Positions 1 to 9,073 of a stretch of 64,000 bases of DNA are shown piece by piece. The position numbers and the translations under genes are program-made. The DNA comes from Ignavibacteria bacterium (GTDB lineage Bacteria > Bacteroidota > Ignavibacteria > Tepidaquicellales > OLB5). Where the stretch lies: NCBI GenBank assembly GCA_030835025.1, contig JAUQWS010000122.1:1-64000 (forward strand), in the 5' to 3' direction. Every line of letters begins with the position of its first letter. The first letter of the stretch is position 1. The notes below the pieces were generated by a model. That model did no database searches, was not told the DNA's origin, and saw only the letters and a list, made by a program, of their open reading frames with translations.

Positions 1-255
1 CTGGTTCAGATCTTCGTAATATGCAATTCTTTTTGCGTCAGGTTCCTTCGTCATTATCTTGTCAAATGCTATTCCCCTGAAGGTGTAAATATTGGTGTCG
101 TTAACGCTGAATTCCACGCCCCATTTGTTCAATTCTTCACAGTCTCTTTGATGGAGCGCCTTTACAAGCGGTGTATAGTCTTCCATTTGGTGTGCCTCTT
201 TGCAGCCAAAAACAAAAGTTCCCAATAATAGTGCTGCTAAACAGGATCTTTTCAT
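1..255 (-). CDS. Putative lipoprotein, N-terminal part (runs off left edge)
   Basis: Read directly on minus strand: MKRSCLAALLLGTFVFGCKEAHQMEDYTPLVKALHQRDCEELNKWGVEFSVNDTNIYTFRG...; lipobox-like LLLGTFVFGC; open to window edge. Not in the ORF track. Confidence 0.7.
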   Translation of the reverse strand, partial: MKRSCLAALLLGTFVFGCKEAHQMEDYTPLVKALHQRDCEELNKWGVEFSVNDTNIYTFRGIAFDKIMTKEPDAKRIAYYEDLNQ

Positions 256-257
256 AA

Positions 258-1361
258 TTATCCGAATAATTTTCCAAACAAACCGGTTTTTTGTTTCGCA
301 GCAAGCTTTGAAACCGCTTCGCTTCTATCTGCCTGTAATTTCTTAATAACATCTTTTTTTAGATTCGTATTTTTGACAAGGGCTAAACGCACATTTTCAT
401 CCTTATCCTCAGCAAGCATTAATTGAAGATCTGCAGGAATATCAATACCATATTCTGCTGCGGTCTCTTTGAGTTCCGGAGCATGTGAGCCGATACCAAG
501 TTTAAGGTTATCATAAAAATGTTTCTGAATTTTTGTGATATCCATATTAAAACTTACTTGTTCGTTATTCTTGGCTTTTAGCAGATGTTTTACCCAGATA
601 AGAAGAGATTCATCTATGAAGGGTTTTTCGAAATACTCTTTGATGAAATTATTAAAGTGTTTGCTGTAAATTGATAGAGCTGTGACTCTAAGAAAATATT
701 CAATTGAGCCTTTTATGTCATCTTCGGTAAGATCCAGCAGCACAAAAAGCGGCTGTACTTCTTTGTTCGGGTGAAGCTTTGTCCAGATATTATCCGGAAG
801 ATAATTCTCGTTATCGCAGTAATGGCATTTTATTGTACGTTTAGTATCACCGGTCAGTTCAAGCCCCGCTCCGCAAGTCATGCATTTAAAAACCAGCATT
901 GAATCTTTATCAATGTCCTTTTCGGCAAAATCCGCACCGTGTGAATCATTAATTACGCCGATGGCATTAGGGTGAAATTCCCTTATTTCAGCATCAGCTT
1001 TCCTTACCGGCATTTTATGGCTGCAGGCAGAGCAGATCACAGGTTTACCTTCTTCGATGGCTTTCAGCAGTAAGCCGGTTTCCAAAACGTTATTGCATTC
1101 CTCGCATGAACAGGGCATTGATGAATAAAAGAGTTTATAAGCCCCTGTTCCTCCCATTTGTTCAATGCTTCCGGAAAGGAATCCGTTCATGTACTGTACT
1201 TTATCCATAAAACCAAACATTCTATCCTGCAGGACACTTCGAACGTTTATGGTTTTGCCGCAATTCTGGCACGTATCAAAATCAACTATGCCTGATACAG
1301 CATGATTACTGTTGCAGCCCGGGCAGACTATCTGTATCCTGAAAGCTGAACATTTGATCAA
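258..1361 (-). CDS. Multi zinc-ribbon protein with C-terminal helical region, unknown function
   Basis: 367-aa ORF with paired Cys motifs CPGC/CQNC, CSCEEC/CSAC and CMTC/CHYC; 4-bp overlap with upstream gene. Confidence 0.8.
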   Translation of the reverse strand: MIKCSAFRIQIVCPGCNSNHAVSGIVDFDTCQNCGKTINVRSVLQDRMFGFMDKVQYMNGFLSGSIEQMGGTGAYKLFYSSMPCSCEECNNVLETGLLLKAIEEGKPVICSACSHKMPVRKADAEIREFHPNAIGVINDSHGADFAEKDIDKDSMLVFKCMTCGAGLELTGDTKRTIKCHYCDNENYLPDNIWTKLHPNKEVQPLFVLLDLTEDDIKGSIEYFLRVTALSIYSKHFNNFIKEYFEKPFIDESLLIWVKHLLKAKNNEQVSFNMDITKIQKHFYDNLKLGIGSHAPELKETAAEYGIDIPADLQLMLAEDKDENVRLALVKNTNLKKDVIKKLQADRSEAVSKLAAKQKTGLFGKLFG

Positions 1362-1825
1362 TAAAAAACCGTTCCTTCCCTTAGATGTTTCGGATTAAAT
1401 TCCCTGAGGTCTTTACCCGTTTCGATTACAGATTTCAAGTTGGCAAAGAAGAACGTCCATCCTATCTGGCAGCTCATATGCGTGCCAATTTTGAACCGTT
1501 CACCGGATGGGATCCTGTACTGCTTCAGATTTACTATACAATCCTTCCCGGATTTTCTGAATTTCACCTCACAAATACAGCCTGCAAACGTGAACCTGAA
1601 GAGCGAGTTTTTCCTTACAGCAAGCACTTTGCCCCGTTCTTTGGCTCCAATAACCCACATAAATACATATTCACCGCCCTTTTTGAGCTCAACTTTTGCA
1701 CCTGTTAAGAACCACTTGCATAGAAGTTTTGGTTCGGTCCACATTTTAAACAGTTTCTCAGGCGAGCCTTTAAAGGCTGCCTGAAGAGTGAATTGAGACC
1801 AGTCATACTTGAATTTCTTTGCCAT
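1358..1825 (-). CDS. SRPBCC/AHSA1-like domain protein
   Basis: KAAFKGSPEKLFKMWTEPKLLCKWFLTGAKVELKKGGEYVF... typical START/AHSA1 fold sequence. Confidence 0.75.
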   Translation of the reverse strand: MAKKFKYDWSQFTLQAAFKGSPEKLFKMWTEPKLLCKWFLTGAKVELKKGGEYVFMWVIGAKERGKVLAVRKNSLFRFTFAGCICEVKFRKSGKDCIVNLKQYRIPSGERFKIGTHMSCQIGWTFFFANLKSVIETGKDLREFNPKHLREGTVFY

Positions 1826-1908
1826 AGATAACAGTGACAGTTAATAACATTAAAAAGCCGCTTGTGTCCACAAAGTTATGACATAATTAAATCGTAATCA
1901 ACAAATTA

Positions 1909-1933
1909 AAAAGACAGGTCGTGCCTGTCTTTT
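1909..1933 (-). terminator. Hairpin terminator downstream of DUF3098-like gene
   Basis: aaaagacaggtcgtgcctgtctttt stem with T/A flanks. Confidence 0.6.
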
Positions 1934-1971
1934 GCAGTATCAAAATATGAAGTGAATGCTACTTCAATAAA

Positions 1972-2286
1972 TCAGCTTGTTTTTACATTTGAGCTTGCAG
2001 TTTCAGAGACCTCCTCTGCAGGAGTTTCAGCAATCTCAGATTTTGGCTTCTTGAGGATGCCATAGGGAATCACAACGCAGTATCCTGCAACCAGCAATAT
2101 GGGCGCAATAACAGTAGGCAGGAATCCATCTACAGAATTCTGGCTCATTAATATATACCCAATTACCAGAAGAAGGACTCCGAGTCCGATAATCATGAAA
2201 TTCTCACGCTCAAGGGGAAATGAAAATTCCTTTTTCTTAGTGAACTTTGATGATTGATGCTTCTTACTCTTTGCTTTTGTTTGCAT
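1972..2286 (-). CDS. DUF3098-like small membrane protein
   Basis: FPLERENFMIIGLGVLLLVIGYILMS... two TM segments; resembles DUF3098 family. Confidence 0.65.
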   Translation of the reverse strand: MQTKAKSKKHQSSKFTKKKEFSFPLERENFMIIGLGVLLLVIGYILMSQNSVDGFLPTVIAPILLVAGYCVVIPYGILKKPKSEIAETPAEEVSETASSNVKTS

Positions 2287-2367
2287 AGATAGTTGTTTAA
2301 TTTTATTCTGTTTTCAAACTACTTTCAATCCAAATCCAATCCGGTTTACGGAAGCTTCATGCCGGAT

Positions 2368-3738
2368 TCACGCTTTGGCAAGCTCATCGTAGAATATCGC
2401 GCTTGTCAATATACCGTTCTGGAAATTATTCAGATTCAAATGCTCATCCGGAGAGTGCGCGTTTTCATCAGGCAAACCGAATCCAAGCAGAACAGTATCA
2501 GCGTCCAGCATTTCTTTGAAGGTAAGCACTATTGGTATCGATCCGCCCTCGCGAATAAATACAGGCTCCTTACCGAATCCCTGTGCCATTGCTTTTGAGG
2601 CTGCTTTCATCCATTTGGTGTCAATCGGAGTCATTGCACCTTTGCCATGATGCAGTCCCGAGATCTTCACTTTAACAGTTTTGGGTGTTATCTTCCTGAC
2701 GAAAGCCGAGAACAATTTTTCTATTTTATCAGGGTCCTGGTTTGGTACAAGTCTCATACTGATCTTGGCAAATGCTTTTGAAGGAAGCACGGTTTTGGCT
2801 CCTTCACCCATAAATCCGCCCCAAATGCCGTTACAGTCAAGTGTGGGCCGTGCCCAGGTTCTTTCCAGTGTAGTATAGCCTTCTTCACCAAAGAGCTCTT
2901 CAACATCAAGTCCTTTGGCATATTTTTTATCACTGAACGGGAGTTTAGCAAACCCCTCCTTTTCTTCTTTATCAAGAGGCACAACGTCATCATAAAACCC
3001 ATCTATCAGGATCTTACCTTTGTCATCCTTCAGCTTCGCAATAATGTGCGCCAGTGCATTTATCGGATTATCAACTGCTCCGCCGTACTGGCCTGAGTGC
3101 AGGTCGCGGTTAGGCCCGGTCACCTCAAGCTGCATATAGCATAAACCTCTTAGTGCATAACCTATAGCGGGCACATCCTTATCATACATGGAAGTATCGG
3201 ATATAACCACAACATCACATTTCAAAAGGTCTTTATGCCCTGAAATGAAATCTCCCAAGTGAACGCTTCCAATTTCCTCTTCGCCTTCAACGATCAATTT
3301 AATATTGACCGGCAGCGATCCGTTTTTTGCCAGATGAGCTTCAAGTGCTTTCATGTGGATCATGACCTGTCCTTTATCATCTGCTGAACCGCGTGCATAG
3401 ATGTTCTCACCTCTTACTTCAGCTTCAAAAGGCGGCGATGTCCATAATTCGATCGGATCGACCGGCTGAACGTCATAATGTCCGTAAACAAGTATTGTCG
3501 GTTTATCCTTTCCTGCATTAAGCCAGTCCGCATATACTACCGGGTGACCGTCAGTCGGGTAAATTGCTACATTCTGAAGTCCTATCTTTTCGAGATGGCT
3601 TTTAATGTATTCAGCGCATTCCAGAACATCCTTTTTGTTTTCCGGATTTGTGCTGATACTGGGAAAGCTTAAGAAATGTTTAAGCTCCGTTAAATATCTA
3701 TCTTTGTTTTCCTTAATAAAATTAGTAATGTTGCTCAT
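2368..3738 (-). CDS. M20-family dipeptidase/deacylase
   Basis: ILVYGHYDVQPVDPIELWTSPPFEAEVRGENIYARGSADDKGQ; EGEEEIGS; internal start MSNITNFIKENK at 3738 preferred over 3873 because the longer ORF overlaps the TPR gene. Confidence 0.88.
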   Translation of the reverse strand: MSNITNFIKENKDRYLTELKHFLSFPSISTNPENKKDVLECAEYIKSHLEKIGLQNVAIYPTDGHPVVYADWLNAGKDKPTILVYGHYDVQPVDPIELWTSPPFEAEVRGENIYARGSADDKGQVMIHMKALEAHLAKNGSLPVNIKLIVEGEEEIGSVHLGDFISGHKDLLKCDVVVISDTSMYDKDVPAIGYALRGLCYMQLEVTGPNRDLHSGQYGGAVDNPINALAHIIAKLKDDKGKILIDGFYDDVVPLDKEEKEGFAKLPFSDKKYAKGLDVEELFGEEGYTTLERTWARPTLDCNGIWGGFMGEGAKTVLPSKAFAKISMRLVPNQDPDKIEKLFSAFVRKITPKTVKVKISGLHHGKGAMTPIDTKWMKAASKAMAQGFGKEPVFIREGGSIPIVLTFKEMLDADTVLLGFGLPDENAHSPDEHLNLNNFQNGILTSAIFYDELAKA

Positions 3739-3742
3739 TATC

Positions 3743-5221
3743 TTATTGTCCGTTCCCGCAGAATTTCTTGACCTGTTCCTGTGCAAACGAATCGGTTGGT
3801 TCAAATTCCAGGTATTTTTTGTAATCTGCGCATGCTTCTGCGTTTTTGGAAATTCCCGCGTAATTGTTTGCACGCCATAGCCAACCGGAGCTGATGTTCG
3901 GATTGAGCTCTATACTCTTTGTAAGGATCAATATTCCCTCGTTGAACTGATTCAGGTAGAAATATGAAATTCCGGCATAAACATAAGCTGCCACATTAAG
4001 AATACCGAGATCTATTGCCTTGTTCAGCTTTATGAGCGCTTCATCATATTTTTTTTCTTTAAACAATATCTTTCCGTATTCAAAATAAACGTTCTCGTCG
4101 GCTGAATCAAGCGAAACAGCTTTGTCAAGCAATTCATATGCCTTTGAATACTCTTCTTTATCTGCAGGGATCTTGGACCATTTCATATAATCTTCAGAAT
4201 TAAGGTCTTCCAGTTTTACCTTGGTGAAAAATTCCTCAGCTTTTGTGTATTCCTTTTTTTCGATGTAAACATATGCAGAATACTTGTTGGCCTCGCTGTA
4301 ATCTGGGTCCTTTGCAAGCACTTCGTTCAGAATTTCAAGTGCCTTGTCATATTCGGCTTTACCATAAAAGGATTTAGCAAGGTATGTTTTGCCGCGCGGA
4401 GAACCAGGAAGCAATTTGTCGTATCTTTCAAAAGCTTCTATGGCATCGTTGAATTTATCGAGCAGATAGAAGATAAGTCCCTTTTTAAAATATGCCGGTG
4501 CGAAATTATTATCAGCATCAGCTGATTTAATGTAATTTTCAAGGGCTATGCTGTATTTCTTCTGCTTAAATGCTATTTCACCTATTCCGTAAATAGCGGG
4601 GGCAAAGTTGGGCTTGTACTTAAGAGCGAGCTCATAATTGGATTTTGCAGGATCAAAAGCGCCTCTTGCCAGATAGGCATCACCAAGACCAACATATATG
4701 ATCGGGTTCTTATCATCAAATAGCTTTGCCTGTGTCATTGAAGCAATTGCCTTATCAACTTTTCCGTCGGCTATAAAATTTTCTGCTTCTGCCGAAAGCA
4801 CATTAATGATAGTCGATATCTCTTCCTTATCAAGATCGTCTTTTGTTTTGTTAAGCGGAAGGAACTTCTTTGATTTTTCGAACTCAGCTGCAGCATCGCT
4901 GTATTTCTTCTGCGATGTATATATTTCTCCCAGAACAGAATAAGCCTCAGGACGCTCATCATCTTTCTTAACAGCGTCCTTCAGGAATTTCATGGCATCT
5001 TTTTCGGATCCCGTATTGAAAAGTGCGATCCCGTAATATAGGTTGGCGTCATATGAATCTTTGGATACACTTTTCAAAAGGTTCAGTGCGCTTACATAAT
5101 CGCCTGATCTGACAGCCGCAATACCTTTATCAAGATTATCCTGCGCTATTATATTTGAATTCACTGCAAATGCAATGATAAGAAAAGCATAAAGTCCCCT
5201 TAATATGTATTTAGTCATCAT
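3743..5221 (-). CDS. Tetratricopeptide repeat protein, secreted/periplasmic
   Basis: Signal-like N-terminus; many TPR units (e.g. AEAYSVLGEIYTSQKKYSDAAAEFEKSKK). Confidence 0.85.
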   Translation of the reverse strand: MMTKYILRGLYAFLIIAFAVNSNIIAQDNLDKGIAAVRSGDYVSALNLLKSVSKDSYDANLYYGIALFNTGSEKDAMKFLKDAVKKDDERPEAYSVLGEIYTSQKKYSDAAAEFEKSKKFLPLNKTKDDLDKEEISTIINVLSAEAENFIADGKVDKAIASMTQAKLFDDKNPIIYVGLGDAYLARGAFDPAKSNYELALKYKPNFAPAIYGIGEIAFKQKKYSIALENYIKSADADNNFAPAYFKKGLIFYLLDKFNDAIEAFERYDKLLPGSPRGKTYLAKSFYGKAEYDKALEILNEVLAKDPDYSEANKYSAYVYIEKKEYTKAEEFFTKVKLEDLNSEDYMKWSKIPADKEEYSKAYELLDKAVSLDSADENVYFEYGKILFKEKKYDEALIKLNKAIDLGILNVAAYVYAGISYFYLNQFNEGILILTKSIELNPNISSGWLWRANNYAGISKNAEACADYKKYLEFEPTDSFAQEQVKKFCGNGQ

Positions 5222-5248
5222 ACCTGTATGATTATTAGTTTTGTAGTA

Positions 5249-6190
5249 TTAGTTAAGCTGAATAATTTTTACCGGCTGCGTAACAGGTACCAGACCTGAT
5301 TTAAGAACAATACGCTGACCGTCGTAAGAAACCAAAAAACTTGTAAATCCAACAGAGAGGTTCATGGAGTAATCGGTTGACATTATGAACGCTTCTGTTA
5401 CAAGCGGGTAAGTACCGTTTGCTATATAACCCTGGTGCAGGCTCACATAATTGCCTACTGCTAGAGTCTGCGGGTCAACGGCTGCTATTTTCAGCGGTTT
5501 CACGCTTTCATCAAGGGTATCATTTGAAACTGTTACCCAAGCCATTGAAATAAAACCGACTGCATATTCGTTGTTCTTTATCTCGCTCATCATTTGAGCG
5601 GAAGTACTGCACACCTGGTCACCCGGAGAAAACTCTGCACCTGCAAGGACTTTTGATCTGAATATATCATGAATCGAAGCATTCTTGCGCGCTATGAAAA
5701 CTTTGATCTTGCCTTCATATACATTCTTATTATCACCATCAAGCATTGCCCATTCGGTTTGTTCGCCAGTGAAGATCCTTTTCAGTTCATTAAAATTGAG
5801 TTTTGATAAAGGATTCTTGGGGTTAACTATCACGCCGATGCCGTCGAGTGCAAACCTGGTCTTTTTTACTTCAATTTTATTTGATGCAAAGATCTCTGCT
5901 TCTTCTTTTGTCAGATCTCTGCCTGCAACAATTGTCTTATAGGTCCCGTTATTAAGATCTGCGATAATTTCTTTTGATGTTTTTACATTAAGGGTAACTT
6001 TTGCATCTGTATTCAGCCTCATAAATTCCGCAGCTTCCTGTTTCATCAGAGGTGATATGCCTTCATCAATTCCGGCTGTTAGTTCACCGGTTGTTGAAGT
6101 GGATTTCTTAACGGTATAATCGCAGGCAGAAAATATTACAGTAAGCGCCGTTAAAATTACTAATGCCGGTATTAATATTTTCGTTTTCAT
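5249..6190 (-). CDS. PstS-like phosphate-type substrate-binding protein
   Basis: TGELTAGIDEGISPLMKQEAAEFMRLNTDAKVTLNVKTSKEIIADL...; N-terminal lipoprotein-type signal (ILTALTVIFSAC). Confidence 0.75.
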   Translation of the reverse strand: MKTKILIPALVILTALTVIFSACDYTVKKSTSTTGELTAGIDEGISPLMKQEAAEFMRLNTDAKVTLNVKTSKEIIADLNNGTYKTIVAGRDLTKEEAEIFASNKIEVKKTRFALDGIGVIVNPKNPLSKLNFNELKRIFTGEQTEWAMLDGDNKNVYEGKIKVFIARKNASIHDIFRSKVLAGAEFSPGDQVCSTSAQMMSEIKNNEYAVGFISMAWVTVSNDTLDESVKPLKIAAVDPQTLAVGNYVSLHQGYIANGTYPLVTEAFIMSTDYSMNLSVGFTSFLVSYDGQRIVLKSGLVPVTQPVKIIQLN

Positions 6191-6223
6191 ATCTACTTAA
6201 ACAAATTTTGGCGGGGTTTCGTT

Positions 6224-6475
6224 CTAAAGCATTCTCTTGTTATCATCTTCATCGTCATCATAATATCTCAGTTTCCGCGGCTTTTCCTTCAATTTCAGGT
6301 ACACATTATACGTCCTGAATATTCCGTACAGAACCAGAATACCGCCTAAGATCCAGCGCAGGAATTCCCTGTCTCTAAACAGCTCGGAAGTATTATAGGA
6401 ACCTGATAAAATAAGAATTCCCATCACCATAAAGATGAGGGAAATTCCTAATGTAAAATAATTATATACTTTCAA
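6224..6475 (-). CDS. Small membrane protein
   Basis: Two hydrophobic segments, acidic/basic C-terminus; located between pstS-like and tonB genes. Confidence 0.6.
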   Translation of the reverse strand: MKVYNYFTLGISLIFMVMGILILSGSYNTSELFRDREFLRWILGGILVLYGIFRTYNVYLKLKEKPRKLRYYDDDEDDNKRML

Positions 6476-6537
6476 GTATTCTTACAAAACCATAAACAAA
6501 ACTTTGCGGACCCTAAAACAATCCCTGCAATTCAGGC

Positions 6538-7338
6538 TTAATTCTTCAGCTTGAAATTGAATGGAACAGTAACCCAGACTTTTACGGGTTTGCCATTCTG
6601 CAATCCCGGTGTAAACTGGAGATCATTTGCCTTATCTCGAACTTCATCATGAAACGCATCGGGACCGCTTACAGAGCCGACCTTTATTACATTTCCATCG
6701 GGTCCAACCAGTACCTTCACAGTAACTCTTCCCTCTATACCTGCTTCTCTTGCTATGTCAGGATATTTCATTGAAGATCTGACCTGAGCAAGATTAACAC
6801 ACTCGGGAGCTTTTTCAACCTCGAATGACTGGAATACAGTCTTCTCTTCAACAACTTTTTCTTTCTTCTCTATCTTCTCTTCAATTTTCTTTTCTTCAAC
6901 TTTTACATTGCCCGAAAACTGGAATTTCCCCGAGTCCTGATTGCCAACCGGAGTTTTTATTTCTTCAAGCTGCTGCTGTGTTTTGATTGTCTGTTCTTCA
7001 GCTTTTTCCTTTGCAACCGGTTCTGGCATTAAAGCAGTAAGATCTTTAGGCGGAGCGACCGGGGGTTCTTCAATTTTTGGCGGCGGCGGTTCTTCTTCAT
7101 CGTTTGCAGACGGAGGTGGTTCCAGATCGGTTACGTTAATTATCCTCTGCTGGACATCGCTCTTTTTCTGGTCTTCCAGTTTGCTTAGATAATTTGCAAA
7201 AAGGTAAGTGCCAATTATAAATCCATGTATAAGTATTGCAAAGATCAATCCTCTCTGCAAGTACTTTTGGTATGTTTTCTTTAGCTCACTTGCTCCGTAT
7301 CCTGTATCCTGCAGGATCTCTATATTATCGGTAACCAT
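6538..7338 (-). CDS. TonB family energy transducer
   Basis: N-terminal TM, Pro-rich linker (PPPSANDEEEPPPPKIEEPPVAPP), C-terminal YPDIAREAGIEGRVTVKVLVGPDGNVIKV...VWVTVPFNFKLKN. Confidence 0.9.
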   Translation of the reverse strand: MVTDNIEILQDTGYGASELKKTYQKYLQRGLIFAILIHGFIIGTYLFANYLSKLEDQKKSDVQQRIINVTDLEPPPSANDEEEPPPPKIEEPPVAPPKDLTALMPEPVAKEKAEEQTIKTQQQLEEIKTPVGNQDSGKFQFSGNVKVEEKKIEEKIEKKEKVVEEKTVFQSFEVEKAPECVNLAQVRSSMKYPDIAREAGIEGRVTVKVLVGPDGNVIKVGSVSGPDAFHDEVRDKANDLQFTPGLQNGKPVKVWVTVPFNFKLKN

Positions 7339-7567
7339 TGTACCTCCGTTAAATGATGAAACTATTTATAGAACTCTTAAGACTTATACAAAAAATGTAC
7401 GCGATTTGTTCCTGTTTTTGCGTGTTTGGGACTGCATTATAGACAAAAAAGACAATAAATTCAAGACTTATTTACCCAAAATTGACCAAAATCAATCAAA
7501 ACTGATAAAAACAGAACAACAAACGAAAAACCGGGTATGCCACTGAAAAAAGAGAAGTTAAACAGAA

Positions 7568-7867
7568 CTACTTTACTTCACCGATGAAAAAATCAACATT
7601 ATTCTTCGCAAAATTCACTATATCCCTTGCTGAGGCCTTCCCTTCGGGTGTTGCCATTGCGGCATTAAATGAATCCATATCATCATAATACATTTCAGCC
7701 ATAATATAATACTGCTGTTCTGTGCCAGGCATCGGATTCAACTTAGATACCTCTGATCTTATCAAACCCGGGATCGCAGCAACAAGCGGCATATGTTTTT
7801 CGAAATAGTGCTTATCGAAAAGTTCCTTATCAGCGGGTGTCTTGTACATTGCAACCAATTTAATCAT
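7568..7867 (-). CDS. EthD-family protein
   Basis: MIKLVAMYKTPADKELFDKHYFEKHMPLVAAIPGL, typical EthD motif. Confidence 0.8.
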   Translation of the reverse strand: MIKLVAMYKTPADKELFDKHYFEKHMPLVAAIPGLIRSEVSKLNPMPGTEQQYYIMAEMYYDDMDSFNAAMATPEGKASARDIVNFAKNNVDFFIGEVK

Positions 7868-7923
7868 TGATTTCTTCCTCGGTTTACCTTAAAAATTCTA
7901 ATTAATATATTGTTTATTCCCTG

Positions 7924-9063
7924 CTACCTATCGGGCGGAAAATAGGGCAAAATCCCGATTGGATTATAAACATACTTCTTTATCATATCAGGATCTACAG
8001 GGAGCTGAACGCTACCGCTGATCGTGGAATCCTGCCCGCCGTTTTCAAAAACCTGCGCAAATTCGGTTTCCTGAATTTCCTTGATCCTGCTATTCCCTGC
8101 AGCATAATTGTAATTCAGCCTGTCAATCCGGTTCTCTATTTTTGCAACTGCAAAAGGGAGCATTTGTTTTTCGGGAATATTATCTGTTGAACTTACGTTA
8201 ATTCCGCTTCTTGGTATAACCGTGCCGTCAATCACAAACCTTTTAGGAGGATTTATGAAGTACTTTCCTTCCAATAGCGAGGCTAAATTGTAGGCAAGCA
8301 TGCTATTATAGTCTTCCTTCGTGTATTCAGCGTCGTTCTGAAATCCTTCAGGCGCAAATGCGACCGTCCGTGTGCTCTTGCCTTTGTGCGAGAGTACAAG
8401 CGTTCCAATATCACATTGTTTGAAAAGAACTCTAACATCTTCATTTCGCATTCTTATGCAACCGTGAGAAGAAGGCCTAACTCCCAGGTGACCGTAATAA
8501 CCCGTTCCGGGGAGTCCGTGAAAGCCAATGCCCATATTATACGGCATATAGTAATTCATCCTGGCATTATTGAATTGGGACGAAAGATGAACTTCTTCCT
8601 TCAGGAAAATTGCGTAAAGCCCCGGGCGTGATTCAACGCTTTTGCTTGCATAAGGCTGACCTGTTGAAACGGGATAGCTAATTGTTCTTCCATCCCTGTA
8701 ATGCGCATAAAGCATCTGTAGATCAATTCTCAGTTCAAGCCAAAGTTCACCTTTAGTATAAACAGTATCCCGCAGTTTCTTTGAAAACTCCTCGGCAGCA
8801 AGTAAAGCCGAAAAATTTATCTTTGGTTCCTTTTTTTTGCTGTCCTCTGTAATTTCGCGGTCCAGTGAATTTCTACCGATTCTTTTTTCTTTTAATACAG
8901 AATCCTGTGAGAAGCCGACAAACAGAAAAACGCTCATCAGCAGCGGAAAAACAAACATGAACCTGCTTTCAGTTTTCACTGAATTTCCGGATTCGCTTTC
9001 TATCTGCAAATCCGGAGCAGTTTCGTCTGCCGGCTGCTGTGTATTTTCTGCCTGTTCGCCCAT
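7924..9063 (-). CDS. L,D-transpeptidase (YkuD domain)
   Basis: GFHGLPGTGYYGHLGVRPSSHGCIRMRNEDV catalytic HGCIRM motif; N-terminal TM segment. Confidence 0.88.
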   Translation of the reverse strand: MGEQAENTQQPADETAPDLQIESESGNSVKTESRFMFVFPLLMSVFLFVGFSQDSVLKEKRIGRNSLDREITEDSKKKEPKINFSALLAAEEFSKKLRDTVYTKGELWLELRIDLQMLYAHYRDGRTISYPVSTGQPYASKSVESRPGLYAIFLKEEVHLSSQFNNARMNYYMPYNMGIGFHGLPGTGYYGHLGVRPSSHGCIRMRNEDVRVLFKQCDIGTLVLSHKGKSTRTVAFAPEGFQNDAEYTKEDYNSMLAYNLASLLEGKYFINPPKRFVIDGTVIPRSGINVSSTDNIPEKQMLPFAVAKIENRIDRLNYNYAAGNSRIKEIQETEFAQVFENGGQDSTISGSVQLPVDPDMIKKYVYNPIGILPYFPPDR

Positions 9064-9073
9064 AAATTGAAAT

